Of a stretch of DNA of 64,000 nt, positions 37,050 to 46,376 are shown in pieces. The notes under the pieces were generated by a model that saw only the letters and a program-made list of their open reading frames with translations, made no database searches and was not told where the DNA came from. This DNA comes from Dehalococcoidia bacterium (GTDB taxonomy: Bacteria > Chloroflexota > Dehalococcoidia > Tepidiformales > Tepidiformaceae), in NCBI GenBank assembly GCA_003104995.1, contig PQAO01000007.1, positions 1 through 64,000 of the forward strand. The letters are read 5' to 3'. Each line of letters opens with the position of its first letter. Position 1 is the first letter of the stretch. A program made the translations under genes and the position numbers.

Positions 37050-37652
37050 ATGAACAAGTTCGAAACCGTGAAGGGGCGCGCCATCCCGATGAACCGCGCC
37101 GACGTGGATACCGACCAGATCATCTCCAAGGAGTTCCTGAAGCGGATCGAGCGAACCGGGTTCGGCCCGTATGCATTCGACGAGTGGAAGAAGGACCCGG
37201 ACTTCGTGCTGAACAACCCGGAGTTCAAGGGCGCCCCCATCATGGTGACGGGCCCGAACTTCGGCTGCGGGTCATCGCGCGAGCATGCGCCGTGGGCGCT
37301 GGAGGACATGGGCCTCAAGGCGATCATCTCGCCGTCGTTCGCTGATATCTTTCGGAACAACTCGGCCAAGATAGGGTTGTTGACGGTCGTGCTGCCGCAG
37401 GACGACTGCGACTACCTGATTGCGCGGTCAGAGGAGCTGCCAGCCTCGGAGCTGGTGGTGGACCTGGCTTCGCAGACCGTGGCGACCTCGGACGGCTCGT
37501 GGTCACGGCACTTCGATATCGACCCGTTCGTGAAGCATTGCCTGCTCAATGGCCTGGACGACATCGGACTGACGCTGCTGGAAGAGGGGAAGATCACCTC
37601 GTACGAGCAGACGCGAAGCACGCTATACCCTTCGACCGCGGCGCTGGCCTGA
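37050..37652 (+). CDS. leuD: 3-isopropylmalate dehydratase small subunit
   Basis: IPMNRADVDTDQIISKEFLKRIERTGFG; GPNFGCGSSREHAPWAL. Confidence 0.97.
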   Translation: MNKFETVKGRAIPMNRADVDTDQIISKEFLKRIERTGFGPYAFDEWKKDPDFVLNNPEFKGAPIMVTGPNFGCGSSREHAPWALEDMGLKAIISPSFADIFRNNSAKIGLLTVVLPQDDCDYLIARSEELPASELVVDLASQTVATSDGSWSRHFDIDPFVKHCLLNGLDDIGLTLLEEGKITSYEQTRSTLYPSTAALA

Positions 37653-37816
37653 TGAGCGCGCGGCAATCGCGGCCAAGCCTGGGCTCCGTAGTAACGAACT
37701 GGCGCACGTATGAAGCGCCTTTCGGGACGAAGCTGCGGATGTTGCTGCGGAACAACTGGAAAAAGGCGCGCAACCGGAGCAATTGCTGCGGGAACACCGG
37801 CGAGCCTGGCTGCTGA
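37652..37816 (+). CDS. 54-aa Cys-rich small protein (C-terminal NCCGNTGEPGC), coupled to leuD
   Basis: TGATG overlap with leuD stop; MSARQSRPSLGSVVTNWRTYEAPFGTKLRMLLRNNWKKARNRSNCCGNTGEPGC. Confidence 0.65.
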   Translation: MSARQSRPSLGSVVTNWRTYEAPFGTKLRMLLRNNWKKARNRSNCCGNTGEPGC

Positions 37817-37820
37817 GTGG

Positions 37821-38804
37821 TTACTCCAGAGCCCGGTCCGGGCTCCGAAACGCCGTAGTCCCCAATCTCCCATCCAGGGTCGCAAGGGCCGCAAGGACCG
37901 CACCGGTCTGCGGCGCGAGTTGGAGCGCATCGCGAGCGAGCTGCAGGCGAGCCTGGAGCATTTCGCCTGGCAGGGTTTCGAGGAGTACGGCGAGCAGGTC
38001 GTCGCGGCGGCTCGCCACGATCGCGGTGACGAGAAAGCCGTAGACCTCCGGAGTATCGGCCCCCGTGAGCATCCCGCGGACGGCGGTCGTAACGGCCTCC
38101 CCGGGTTCGAGTGACACGACGAGGTCACCAAGGCCGAGGAGGACGACCTCGTCCGTAGAGGAGGCGAACGCATCGAGCACGGGCTGGATGTGGCGGACGG
38201 GCAAACCGGCGAGGCCCCGGATGCATTCGGCGGTGACTTCGGGCGGCTCGGCGCGGGGCGGGCGCAGAACGTGGGTGGCGAGTGCGACCGAATGACCCAG
38301 CGAGCCGAGCAAGCGGGCGGCAGTCAGCCCGGGCTCGGCGTTCATGGGGTGGGCATCGACCCGGGCAAGCATCGCGGCGGCCCGGAACGCGGCGGCCTCC
38401 GGATCGAGCACGCCAAGGAGCGCCAGCCCTGCCGCGCGGATAACCTCGCCATTTCCATTCAACGAGCGTTCGGCGCGGCTGGAAGCGGCCTCCGCGAACT
38501 CCAGATCGTCGCGCGCGCGCAGGTGCCAGAGGACGCGGAGCACTTCGACGCGCACCAGGCCACCGGGATCGCGGCGGCGGAAGTCCTCTTCGAGCCAGGC
38601 GTAGAGGCTGCGCAGGAGGGCGTGGTCGTCGAGGCGCGCACCTTCTCCCAGTGCCTGTAGCGCGGCAACGAGGAGCTCGGCGTTGGCTTCTTCAGCAAGG
38701 ATTTCGCGGGCGAATTCGTGCGCGGCGAGCGGGTCGTTGCGGAGCGCGCGGAAGCGGTCGAGATTGCGCCGGACCTCGGCGGAGGGGGCGGAGCGGCGTT
38801 TCAC
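37821..38804 (-). CDS. HEAT-repeat-like alpha-helical protein
   Basis: Repeated helical hairpins (VLRVLWHLRARDDLEF..., AARLLGSLGHSVALATHVL..., AECIRGLAGLPVRHI). GTG start 38804 with TACAGT 13 nt upstream. Confidence 0.6.
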   Translation of the reverse strand: MKRRSAPSAEVRRNLDRFRALRNDPLAAHEFAREILAEEANAELLVAALQALGEGARLDDHALLRSLYAWLEEDFRRRDPGGLVRVEVLRVLWHLRARDDLEFAEAASSRAERSLNGNGEVIRAAGLALLGVLDPEAAAFRAAAMLARVDAHPMNAEPGLTAARLLGSLGHSVALATHVLRPPRAEPPEVTAECIRGLAGLPVRHIQPVLDAFASSTDEVVLLGLGDLVVSLEPGEAVTTAVRGMLTGADTPEVYGFLVTAIVASRRDDLLAVLLETLPGEMLQARLQLARDALQLAPQTGAVLAALATLDGRLGTTAFRSPDRALE

Positions 38805-38888
38805 GAGGCGCACTGTACAGCGCCATGCGCCAGGTGTTGACGGCGGGGGCGTTGCCTCCGCGGCCCCGGTGGGGCAAGGTTGCGGGCG

Positions 38889-39329
38889 ATGAGCGACGAG
38901 ATACTCGAAAGCTTGCGCGAGCTCTATGCAGGGCGCTACTGGGGGCTGGTCGGCATCGAGACCGTCTCGGCCAAGCCAGGGGAGGTGGTGAACCGGGTCC
39001 TGCTGCAGGAGCACCACCTGAACTACAACCATGTGGTCCACGGCGGCGTGATTTCGAGCCTGATCGACTCCGCGGCGGGCGGTGCGGTGCGATCGATCCG
39101 TGAGGCAGCGGAGATCAAGGCGCGGCCGCACGCAACGAGCGACCTGCACGTGGTTTACCTCTCACCAGCGAGCGGTGGCGAACTGATCGCGGCGGCGAAG
39201 GTGGTGAAAGCCGGACGGACAGCGATCTTCACCGAGGTTGATGTGGTGACTGATGCCGGGAAGCTGGTTGCCCGGGGGATGGTGACCTTCGTGATTGGCG
39301 CGGGCCCGCCGGTCAAGACGCCCCCGTGA
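38889..39329 (+). CDS. PaaI-type hotdog thioesterase
   Basis: YNHVVHGGVISSLIDSAAGGAVRS; VVYLSPASGGELIAAAKVVKAGRT. Confidence 0.85.
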   Translation: MSDEILESLRELYAGRYWGLVGIETVSAKPGEVVNRVLLQEHHLNYNHVVHGGVISSLIDSAAGGAVRSIREAAEIKARPHATSDLHVVYLSPASGGELIAAAKVVKAGRTAIFTEVDVVTDAGKLVARGMVTFVIGAGPPVKTPP

Positions 39330-40087
39330 TCGTCGCGGGGATGCCACTGGTGGACTCGGCCGGGCGCGAGGTCCAGGTAGCGATCGAGGTACATACGCCG
39401 TGCGCCCCCCGGCACCTACCGCCGTGCCCATGGCAGCTCCCGGTCGTCCGCCGGGCGCCCCCCGACGGACTGGTAGGCGGGGGCGGGGACTTCGAACCCT
39501 CGACGATCGTGGCGGCATATCTCGCCGGGATCTTCCCCTGGCCACATCCGGAGGAAGAGTACCTGTGGTTCTCGCCGGACCCGCGGGCGGTGTTACCCCT
39601 CGACGGGCTGGTCATCTCACAACGGCTCGGGAGGACCGTTCGCAGTGGCCGGTTCCGGGTGACGATCGACGCGGCGTTCGAGGCCGTCATGCGCGGTTGC
39701 ACTGACCGGCCGGGTGAGGGGACCTGGATCACGCCCGCGCTCATCCGCGGGTACACGGCACTTCAGCAGCTGGGCTGGGCCCACAGCGTTGAGGTTTGGA
39801 ACAGCCGCGGGGAGCTCGCGGGCGGGCTGTACGGCGTTTGCGTGGGGGCCATGTTCGGCGCGGAATCGATGTTCCACCGCGAGACCGACGCTTCGAAAGT
39901 TGCGCTGGTTGCGCTTGTGCAGCACGCCAGACGGATCGGGATCGAGCTGATCGATATCCAGGTGCTCACCCCTCACACGGAGCGATTGGGGGGCGTCTCG
40001 ATCCCGCGGGCGGAGTACCTCCGGAGGCTCGGTCGGGCGTTGAACCGGCGGGTAGAGTGGCGGACCGACCACGAGCCGGGCGCTTAA
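39326..40087 (+). CDS. aat: Leucyl/phenylalanyl-tRNA--protein transferase
   Basis: GGGGDFEPSTIVAAYLAGIFPWPHPEEEYLWFSPDPRAVLPL...GLYGVCVGAMFGAESMFH. Confidence 0.95.
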   Translation: MIVAGMPLVDSAGREVQVAIEVHTPCAPRHLPPCPWQLPVVRRAPPDGLVGGGGDFEPSTIVAAYLAGIFPWPHPEEEYLWFSPDPRAVLPLDGLVISQRLGRTVRSGRFRVTIDAAFEAVMRGCTDRPGEGTWITPALIRGYTALQQLGWAHSVEVWNSRGELAGGLYGVCVGAMFGAESMFHRETDASKVALVALVQHARRIGIELIDIQVLTPHTERLGGVSIPRAEYLRRLGRALNRRVEWRTDHEPGA

Positions 40088-40542
40088 TCGATTTCGACGA
40101 TCATTTCAATTTCGACGGCGATGTTCATCGGGAGCATCTGCATGCCGACTGCTGAGCGGGCATGGCGGCCGGTCTCGCCGAAGATCTCCACGAGCAAGTC
40201 GCTTGCGCCGTTTATGACCTGCGGGTGCTGGGCAAAGTCCTCCGTGCAGTTCACCATGCCGAGGAGTTTCACCACGCGCCTGACGCGGTCGAGGCTGCCG
40301 ATCTCTGCCTGGAGCGAGGAAAGGCAGGCGAGGATGGTATCGCGGGCTGCGGCGTAGCCCTCTTCCACGCCGAGGTCCCGGCCGAGCTTGCCGGTGATGA
40401 GTGAGCCATCGGGCCGGTAGGGACCGTGTCCCGAGAGGAAGACGAGGTTGCCGGTGGTGACAGCCGGGACGTAGTTGGCCATCGGCGACCGCGATGGCGG
40501 GATGGAGATGCCGAGTTCTCGCAGGCGAGCGGTGACCGACAC
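40084..40542 (-). CDS. RidA/YjgF-like family protein
   Basis: LVFLSGHGPYRPDGSLITGKLGRDLGVEEGYAAARDTILACLSSLQAEIGSLDRVRRVVKLLGMVN. Confidence 0.85.
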   Translation of the reverse strand: MSVTARLRELGISIPPSRSPMANYVPAVTTGNLVFLSGHGPYRPDGSLITGKLGRDLGVEEGYAAARDTILACLSSLQAEIGSLDRVRRVVKLLGMVNCTEDFAQHPQVINGASDLLVEIFGETGRHARSAVGMQMLPMNIAVEIEMIVEID

Positions 40543-40673
40543 GTGGGGCCTCCTGGGGTAGGAGAGGATCATCAGTGCCCGGGCGGTCCCGTTCAATGCG
40601 GCCGTTCAGCCATGCCCCAAGATTGACGGGAGGGGGAAACTGGAGACACGACGAAACAGGAGACGAGATTTCC

Positions 40674-41066
40674 ATGACAAGTCCACGCCCGGCGCCGGTT
40701 GGCCTGTACCAGATCCTCCAGGACTTCGAATGCCCAACGGCCAGCGTCCGCGTGTTCCGCATGGCATCGACAGGCGACTCAGTCGCCGGCCATGTCCATC
40801 GCCGCTCCATGCAGATTTATGTCGCACTGGAGGGATCGGTGGTTATTGACGTGGACGGCGTGGAAACCCTGCTGGAACCGTACGGGACCATGGCTGTGTG
40901 GGCCGGGAGCCAGCACAGCGCCACGCCGGTTGGAGCCGATGCGGTGCTCATGAACATCTCAATCCCGCCGCTGGCGGCTGACGACCAACTTGCGACGCAT
41001 TTGGCGCACGAGGCGCCGGACATGGTGCTGCCCCACGACGGCGGCGACGTGGACGTAGAGGACTGA
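40674..41066 (+). CDS. Cupin-domain protein
   Basis: GHVHRRSMQIYVALEGSVVIDVDGVETLLEPYGTMAVWAGSQHSATP; SD GGAGACGAG. Confidence 0.75.
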   Translation: MTSPRPAPVGLYQILQDFECPTASVRVFRMASTGDSVAGHVHRRSMQIYVALEGSVVIDVDGVETLLEPYGTMAVWAGSQHSATPVGADAVLMNISIPPLAADDQLATHLAHEAPDMVLPHDGGDVDVED

Positions 41067-41091
41067 GACGTAGCGAACTGCAGGGAAAGAG

Positions 41092-41646
41092 TTGAACATC
41101 CTCATTGCATACGGGACGAGCGAAGGGCAGACGGCCGCGATCGCGGAACGGATCGCGGCACGCCTGATGGAGGCGGGGAACGCAGTCCGGTTGGCTGACC
41201 TCGAAGGCGACAAGCCGGAACCAGGCGACTTCGACCGGGTAGTCGTCGGGGCGTCGGTGCACTTCGGTAAGTACCAGGACAGGGTGACCCGCTGGGTGGC
41301 GCAGCATGTGGCCGCCCTCAATGCGATGCCGTCATGGTTCTATGGGGTGAGCCTGAGCGAAGCGGGAGGGCTCACCGCCGATGGGCCTGCGGCTGCGCAG
41401 GCGGTGCTCGACAGGTTCCTGAAGACCTCGGGGTGGCACCCGGTCGGGTCGACAAGCCTGGCCGGGGCCCTCAAGTACCGCGAGTGCAACTGGCTGAAAC
41501 GCCGGATGCTCAAAGCGATTGTCGCAAAGGCCGGGGGCGACACTGACACCTCGCGGAACCACGAATACACCGACTGGTTCGCAGTCGACCGGTTCGCCGG
41601 GGAGATCGCGAGGGTCCAGTCCTTCGCCGGGCTATCGGAGCGATAG
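41092..41646 (+). CDS. Flavodoxin-domain / HemG-like protoporphyrinogen oxidase-type protein
   Basis: MNILIAYGTSEGQTAAIAERIA...DRVVVGASVHFGKYQDRVTRWV...GALKYRECNWLKRRMLKAI. Confidence 0.85.
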   Translation: MNILIAYGTSEGQTAAIAERIAARLMEAGNAVRLADLEGDKPEPGDFDRVVVGASVHFGKYQDRVTRWVAQHVAALNAMPSWFYGVSLSEAGGLTADGPAAAQAVLDRFLKTSGWHPVGSTSLAGALKYRECNWLKRRMLKAIVAKAGGDTDTSRNHEYTDWFAVDRFAGEIARVQSFAGLSER

Positions 41647-41696
41647 CGGGCGACTCTTGGACGGGTGCCGGCCGGGGCCCTACGATCCGGCCCACT

Positions 41697-42785
41697 ATGT
41701 CCACTTACCGCATCCTGCTGACCCCCGGCGATGGCATTGGGCCAGAAGTCATGGAAGAGGCCCTGAAGGTTCTCGGCCGCATTGAGAAGCGCTTCAAACA
41801 CGAGTTCCAGTACGACGACGAGACGATCGGCGGGGCGGCGATCGACAAGTACGGCGTCGCCCTGCGGCCGGAAGCGGTCACGAAGGCGAAGGCCTCGCGG
41901 GCGGTGCTGTTCGGCGCGGTTGGCGGCCCAAAGTGGGATGACCCGAAGGCTGCGGTGCGGCCTGAGGACGCCATCCTGGGAATGCGGAAACAGCTTGGTC
42001 TGTTCGCGAACCTGCGCCCGGTGCGGATTCATAGCGAGATGATCGACGAAAGCACACTGAAGCCAGAGGTGCTCCAGGGCGTCGACATGGTGGTGATCCG
42101 CGAGCTGACCGGTGGGCTGTACTTTGGCCAGCCGAAGAAGCGCTGGGAAAATGCGCAGGGCCGCCAGGGCGTGGATACGCTGCGGTATAGCGAGAAGGAA
42201 ATCGAGCGGGTATGCCACGTCGCCTTCGGACTGGCACGGCAGCGCCGAAAGAAGGTAACGAGCGTCGACAAGGCGAACGTGCTGCGGACCGGCCAGCTCT
42301 GGCGGGAGATCGCGACGGAGGTTGGCCGCCTGTACCCGGACATCGAACTGGAGCACATCCTGGTGGATGCCTGCGCGATGTACCTGGTGCGGAAGCCGGC
42401 GAGCTTCGACGTCATCGTGACCGAGAACATGTTCGGCGACATCCTGACCGACGAGGCGGCGATGCTGGCCGGCTCGATGGGGATGATGCCGTCCGCAAGC
42501 CTGGGGCGGCGGCGCAAGGACGGGACGGGGATCGGGCTGTACGAGCCCATCCACGGGAGCGCGCCCGATATCACCGGCCAGAAGAAGGCAAACCCGCTGG
42601 CGATGATCCTCAGCGCGGCGATGATGCTCCGGCTTTCGCTCGGGCTCGAAGCTGAGGCAGCGGCCATCGAGGCAGCTGTCGATGGGGTGATCCATGAGGG
42701 GTACCGGACGCCGGACATCGCGGGCAAGGGTACCCAGGTAGTGGACACAGCGAAGATGGGGACGCTTGTGGCCGAACGCGTGTAG
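41697..42785 (+). CDS. leuB: 3-isopropylmalate dehydrogenase
   Basis: ILLTPGDGIGPEVMEEALKVL, VVIRELTGGLYFGQPKKR, GLYEPIHGSAPDITGQKKANPLAMILSAAMMLR. Confidence 0.97.
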   Translation: MSTYRILLTPGDGIGPEVMEEALKVLGRIEKRFKHEFQYDDETIGGAAIDKYGVALRPEAVTKAKASRAVLFGAVGGPKWDDPKAAVRPEDAILGMRKQLGLFANLRPVRIHSEMIDESTLKPEVLQGVDMVVIRELTGGLYFGQPKKRWENAQGRQGVDTLRYSEKEIERVCHVAFGLARQRRKKVTSVDKANVLRTGQLWREIATEVGRLYPDIELEHILVDACAMYLVRKPASFDVIVTENMFGDILTDEAAMLAGSMGMMPSASLGRRRKDGTGIGLYEPIHGSAPDITGQKKANPLAMILSAAMMLRLSLGLEAEAAAIEAAVDGVIHEGYRTPDIAGKGTQVVDTAKMGTLVAERV

Positions 42786-42875
42786 CTGGTTTGGCTGCTG
42801 TCTGGGCCGGACAGGCGAGACAGGCAATGGTAGAATGCGCGGGCTGTATACAATCCTGTTTCGAGGAGTCCGCCG

Positions 42876-44009
42876 ATGTCCGAAGCCGTCGCCCGAGGTC
42901 TTGAGGGCGTCAACGTTACTGCGACCAAGCTCTGCCGTATTGATGGCCAAAAAGGCGAGCTGATTTACTCCGGCTACAACATCTACGACCTGGCGGAACA
43001 CTCAACCTTCGAAGAGGTCGCGTTCCTGCTCTGGAACCTGCGGCTCCCGAACAAGGCCGAACTGGCCGCCCTGGAACAAGAGCTCCGCGAGCAACGCCCG
43101 CTCTCCGATCTGAATTCCCGCGTGCTGCGCGAAATCATTGGCCAGATCCGGCCGATGCGCGCCCTGGAGATCGCCGTCATCATCGCCGGCGCGCTTGACG
43201 CGAAGTCGAGCGACCTGACCAACCAGCAGTTGAAGAAGACGGCTGCTCTGCTCACGGCACGGATGCCGACGGTGCTGGCGACCTTCCACCGGCTGCGGCA
43301 GGGGCTGGAACCGGTTGCCCCGCGGGACGACCTGGGCCACTCGGCGAACTTCCTCTGGATGTTGAACGGGCGCGAACCGAACGAGCTGGAGTCGCGGGTG
43401 TTCGACGTAGCGATGATCCTGCACGCGGAACACGAGATGAACGCCTCGACGTTCTCGGCGCTGGTCACGGCCTCCACCCTGAGCGACATGTACTCGGCGA
43501 CGGCATCGGCCATTGGGACGCTCAAGGGCCCGCTGCACGGCGGCGCCAACGAGGCGGTCTACAGGACGGTCGAGGCGATCGGCGTCGAAGCGAACATCGC
43601 GCCGCACGTGGAAGGAATGCTGGGGCGGGGCGAGCGGGTGATGGGCATCGGTCACCGCGTGTACAAGACAACGGACCCGCGTGCGATCATCCTGGAGAAG
43701 CTGGGCCACCAGCTGGCGGAGACCTCGCCGGACCGCAAATACTTCGACCTTTCGCTGAAGCTGCGGGACTACCTGGCGCGGAAGCTCGAAGGGAAGCCGC
43801 TGTATCCGAACGTGGACTTCTTCAGCGCATCGGTCTACAAGATGCTCGGCATCCCGAGCGACCTGTACACGCCGATCTTCGCGATGTCGCGGATCACGGG
43901 GTGGACGGCGCACATGCTGGAGCAGTACGCGGATAACCGCCTGGTGCGCCCGAATGCGCTCTACGAAGGCGCCGCGAACCGGGAGTACGTGCCGGTGGCC
44001 AGCCGCTAA
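42876..44009 (+). CDS. Citrate synthase family protein
   Basis: LEGVNVTATKLCRIDGQKGELIYSGYNIYDLAEHSTFEEVAFLLW; LKGPLHGGANEAV; MGIGHRVYKTTDPRA. Confidence 0.95.
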   Translation: MSEAVARGLEGVNVTATKLCRIDGQKGELIYSGYNIYDLAEHSTFEEVAFLLWNLRLPNKAELAALEQELREQRPLSDLNSRVLREIIGQIRPMRALEIAVIIAGALDAKSSDLTNQQLKKTAALLTARMPTVLATFHRLRQGLEPVAPRDDLGHSANFLWMLNGREPNELESRVFDVAMILHAEHEMNASTFSALVTASTLSDMYSATASAIGTLKGPLHGGANEAVYRTVEAIGVEANIAPHVEGMLGRGERVMGIGHRVYKTTDPRAIILEKLGHQLAETSPDRKYFDLSLKLRDYLARKLEGKPLYPNVDFFSASVYKMLGIPSDLYTPIFAMSRITGWTAHMLEQYADNRLVRPNALYEGAANREYVPVASR

Positions 44010-44029
44010 ACAAGCAGCCGACGAATTGA

Positions 44030-44063
44030 GCGGGGAAGGCCGGGCCCTCTCGCCCTCCCCCGC
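44030..44063 (+). terminator. Possible terminator after citrate synthase gene
   Basis: GCGGGGAAGGC...GCCCTCCCCCGC imperfect stem followed by TTCCT; weak U-tract. Confidence 0.35.
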
Positions 44064-44168
44064 TTCCTACAAGGCTGGATCCCGCGACCAAGAAGTCCCG
44101 GCATTTGCGGGTGTCGTCTTTACCTTCGAGTAGGGTGCTGGCGGGCGGGCGGCCGTAACCTTCCAGTC

Positions 44169-45086
44169 GTGGAACACGCCCGATTGACTCCGCGCCAGCG
44201 CCAGGTGCTCGACCTGCTGGCGAAGCGGTACAGCAACCAGCAGATCGCCGACGAACTCGGCGTCTCGCTCGAAGGCGCCAAGTGGCACGTCCGCGAAATC
44301 CTGGAGGCGACGGGGGCTTCGAGCCGCGAAGAGGCGGCCGAGATGTGGCGCGTGGAGAACGGACTTCCGCGCCGCCTGTGGCGGATGACGTGGAGCATTG
44401 GACAGCCGGCGGCTCTCGTCGGCGGCGCTGCCGCACTCATCGTGGTCGCCGTAGCGGCATTCGTCGCGCTTCACGGCGGAGATGACGATGAAGCACCGGT
44501 CGCGCCAGCGGCGAGCGTTACCGTCACAAGTACGGCGACCGCTGGGCCACCGGCCACAGCGACTGTTGCCTCAACGCCAACTCCCGGGGCGCCTGGCCCG
44601 CCGTCGAGGTCGACCGGCAATGCGTTTATCGACGGCGTCACTGCCTCCGTGGAATCCAACATGAGCCCGCCATCGACCGACCTTGCTGGACAGTCGTTGC
44701 CGTGCAGCCAGGAGATAATGAACACCGCTCCCGATTGCCCGGCCGGGGCGGCCGCCGGAACCCTGGTGCTCTCGATAATCACGTTCCAGTGCGAGATTGG
44801 CTGGAATGCGCTCACGCCGAATCTGCGCATCCTCGATGACCGGGACCGCCTGACACTCCATTCGGTCCTGATCGGCGGTGCCGATTACACCCGCCTGCCC
44901 GCGGCTAACGCCGCTCCAGATTACTGGATGCTGTTCACAAACTCGGTGCCGAACCTTCCGCCGGGATACGCGATCGCGGTGAAGAACGACAAGATCGTGT
45001 CGTGGGGCCGGAGCTGCGGCCCCTTCGATTGGCTAGAAGAGCGGCTGGCAGCGGGCTCGACGGGCTTTTTGTTGGACCCGCCCTAG
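44169..45086 (+). CDS. LuxR/GerE-type HTH protein with TM and extracytoplasmic domain (no receiver)
   Basis: LTPRQRQVLDLLAKRYSNQQIADELGVSLEGAKWHVREIL then TM AALIVVAVAAFVAL and P/T linker. Confidence 0.8.
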   Translation: MEHARLTPRQRQVLDLLAKRYSNQQIADELGVSLEGAKWHVREILEATGASSREEAAEMWRVENGLPRRLWRMTWSIGQPAALVGGAAALIVVAVAAFVALHGGDDDEAPVAPAASVTVTSTATAGPPATATVASTPTPGAPGPPSRSTGNAFIDGVTASVESNMSPPSTDLAGQSLPCSQEIMNTAPDCPAGAAAGTLVLSIITFQCEIGWNALTPNLRILDDRDRLTLHSVLIGGADYTRLPAANAAPDYWMLFTNSVPNLPPGYAIAVKNDKIVSWGRSCGPFDWLEERLAAGSTGFLLDPP

Positions 45087-45793
45087 AACTGGGTCTTGTG
45101 GTCCGCTTCCTCGGCGCGCTTCATCTGGTCGAAGCCTTCCTCGCCTTCGAGGCGGCGCTTTTCGCGCTCCTGCGCCTCGAGCTCTTCGCGCCGCTCGCGC
45201 TCCTCTGCAGTCTCGACGATGAGGCCGCCGTTGATGTCGACTTCGACGACGGCGTCCATCGGGTCACCGATAACTGCGTAGCGGGTGCCTCCGATGAAGG
45301 TCAACGGGCTGTGTTCGCGGTCGTTGAGGAGCCACTGCTGGGCGTAGGCCTCGTCGTCGGCCTGGACCTTCACGACATTGCCGACGAACAGCGTGTGGTC
45401 GCCGGTACGGATGACGTCCTGGACGGTGCACTCGATCCAGGCGAGACAGCCCTCCAGGAGCGGGGCGTCGATCGCGAGAGGGTTGAAGACCTCGAGGCCG
45501 GACGCTTCGATCTTGTTGGTGTTGAGGCCCGTCTGGCTGCCGAAAAACGCGGTTTGCTTGAGCAGCGCAGGGCCGGGGATGTTGATCGCGAAGGCTTCGC
45601 TGAAGCGGATCATGTCGGCGGTGTGGCGGTGGGGGTGGATGACGCAGCCAACCAGGGGCGGCTCCATCGAAAGCGGAGCCAGCCAGGCGATGGGGGCGGC
45701 ATTCGTTATCCCGCGCCACGAAGTGGTGACAATGGCGACAGGGCCGGGATTCAGGATCCGGCGAGCATCGGTGACATCACAGAGACGGCGCAT
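45083..45793 (-). CDS. Flavin reductase-like / FMN-binding split-barrel protein
   Basis: GPVAIVTTSWRGITNAAPIAWLAPLSMEPPLVGCVIHPHRHTADMIRFSEAFAINI. Confidence 0.85.
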   Translation of the reverse strand: MRRLCDVTDARRILNPGPVAIVTTSWRGITNAAPIAWLAPLSMEPPLVGCVIHPHRHTADMIRFSEAFAINIPGPALLKQTAFFGSQTGLNTNKIEASGLEVFNPLAIDAPLLEGCLAWIECTVQDVIRTGDHTLFVGNVVKVQADDEAYAQQWLLNDREHSPLTFIGGTRYAVIGDPMDAVVEVDINGGLIVETAEERERREELEAQEREKRRLEGEEGFDQMKRAEEADHKTQF

Positions 45794-45858
45794 GGATCAC
45801 GTCCGGGTACACGAAGAGGCCGGGCGCGAGGCCCGGCCGTGATCATGCTGGTGGGAGG

Positions 45859-46242
45859 CTAGTGGCGGCTGTTGCCGTTGGCGGACATGCGGCGCCAGCG
45901 CAGGAAGTTCCAGTACGAAAGCAACTCGGGGAGGTCTTCCGGGCGCTTCTCGAGCTCGCCGATAAGTTCGGCGATGTCGCTGTCCTTGACGTAGAGCATG
46001 TCGCCGTCTTCGCCGAGGAAGTAGTGCAGCGGGCGGTTGAGAATGCGGGCGACGCTGAGGAGCATGTCGATGCCCACAGAGCGCTGACCGGCCTCGTACA
46101 GGCTGATGGCGCTCTGGGTGGTGTTGAGCGACTGGGCAAGCTGGCCCTGGCTCATGCCAGCATCGCGGCGGGCGGTGCGGATTCGGTTGCCGAGGCTCGC
46201 GGAGACAGGCGCTTTCCCGGTTTCGGACGTAGCTTTAATCAT
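45859..46242 (-). CDS. XRE-family HTH regulator
   Basis: LGNRIRTARRDAGMSQGQLAQSLNTTQSAISLYEAGQRSVGIDMLLSVARILNRPLHYFLG; start ATG 46242. Confidence 0.88.
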   Translation of the reverse strand: MIKATSETGKAPVSASLGNRIRTARRDAGMSQGQLAQSLNTTQSAISLYEAGQRSVGIDMLLSVARILNRPLHYFLGEDGDMLYVKDSDIAELIGELEKRPEDLPELLSYWNFLRWRRMSANGNSRH

Positions 46243-46353
46243 TCGTGTTTCGACTCCAGGTGGACCAATGGGATGGCCCTCTGTCCGGGGACTGGGGCCA
46301 GATTCTGCTTCCTCAAGGTACGGATGCAATCGCTTCGGGTCAATCGACCTGCC

Positions 46354-46376
46354 ACGTTGCAGCAATTTCGCAACGT
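46354..46376. promoter_or_regulatory. Candidate operator ACGTTGC-N9-GCAACGT between XRE regulator and tsaE
   Basis: Perfect 7-bp inverted repeat ACGTTGC-AGCAATTTC-GCAACGT. Confidence 0.45.

Noticed and set aside
37880-37915. GGTCGCAAGGGCCGCAAGGACCGC string resembling the 62.65-kb repeat
   Set aside because: It is in-frame coding (LAALATLDGRLG) in the HEAT-like gene; the similarity is likely codon-driven.
41340-43001. 553-aa minus-strand ORF opposite leuB/citrate synthase
   Set aside because: Antisense to strongly recognised leuB and citrate synthase; His/Arg/Pro-rich shadow frame.
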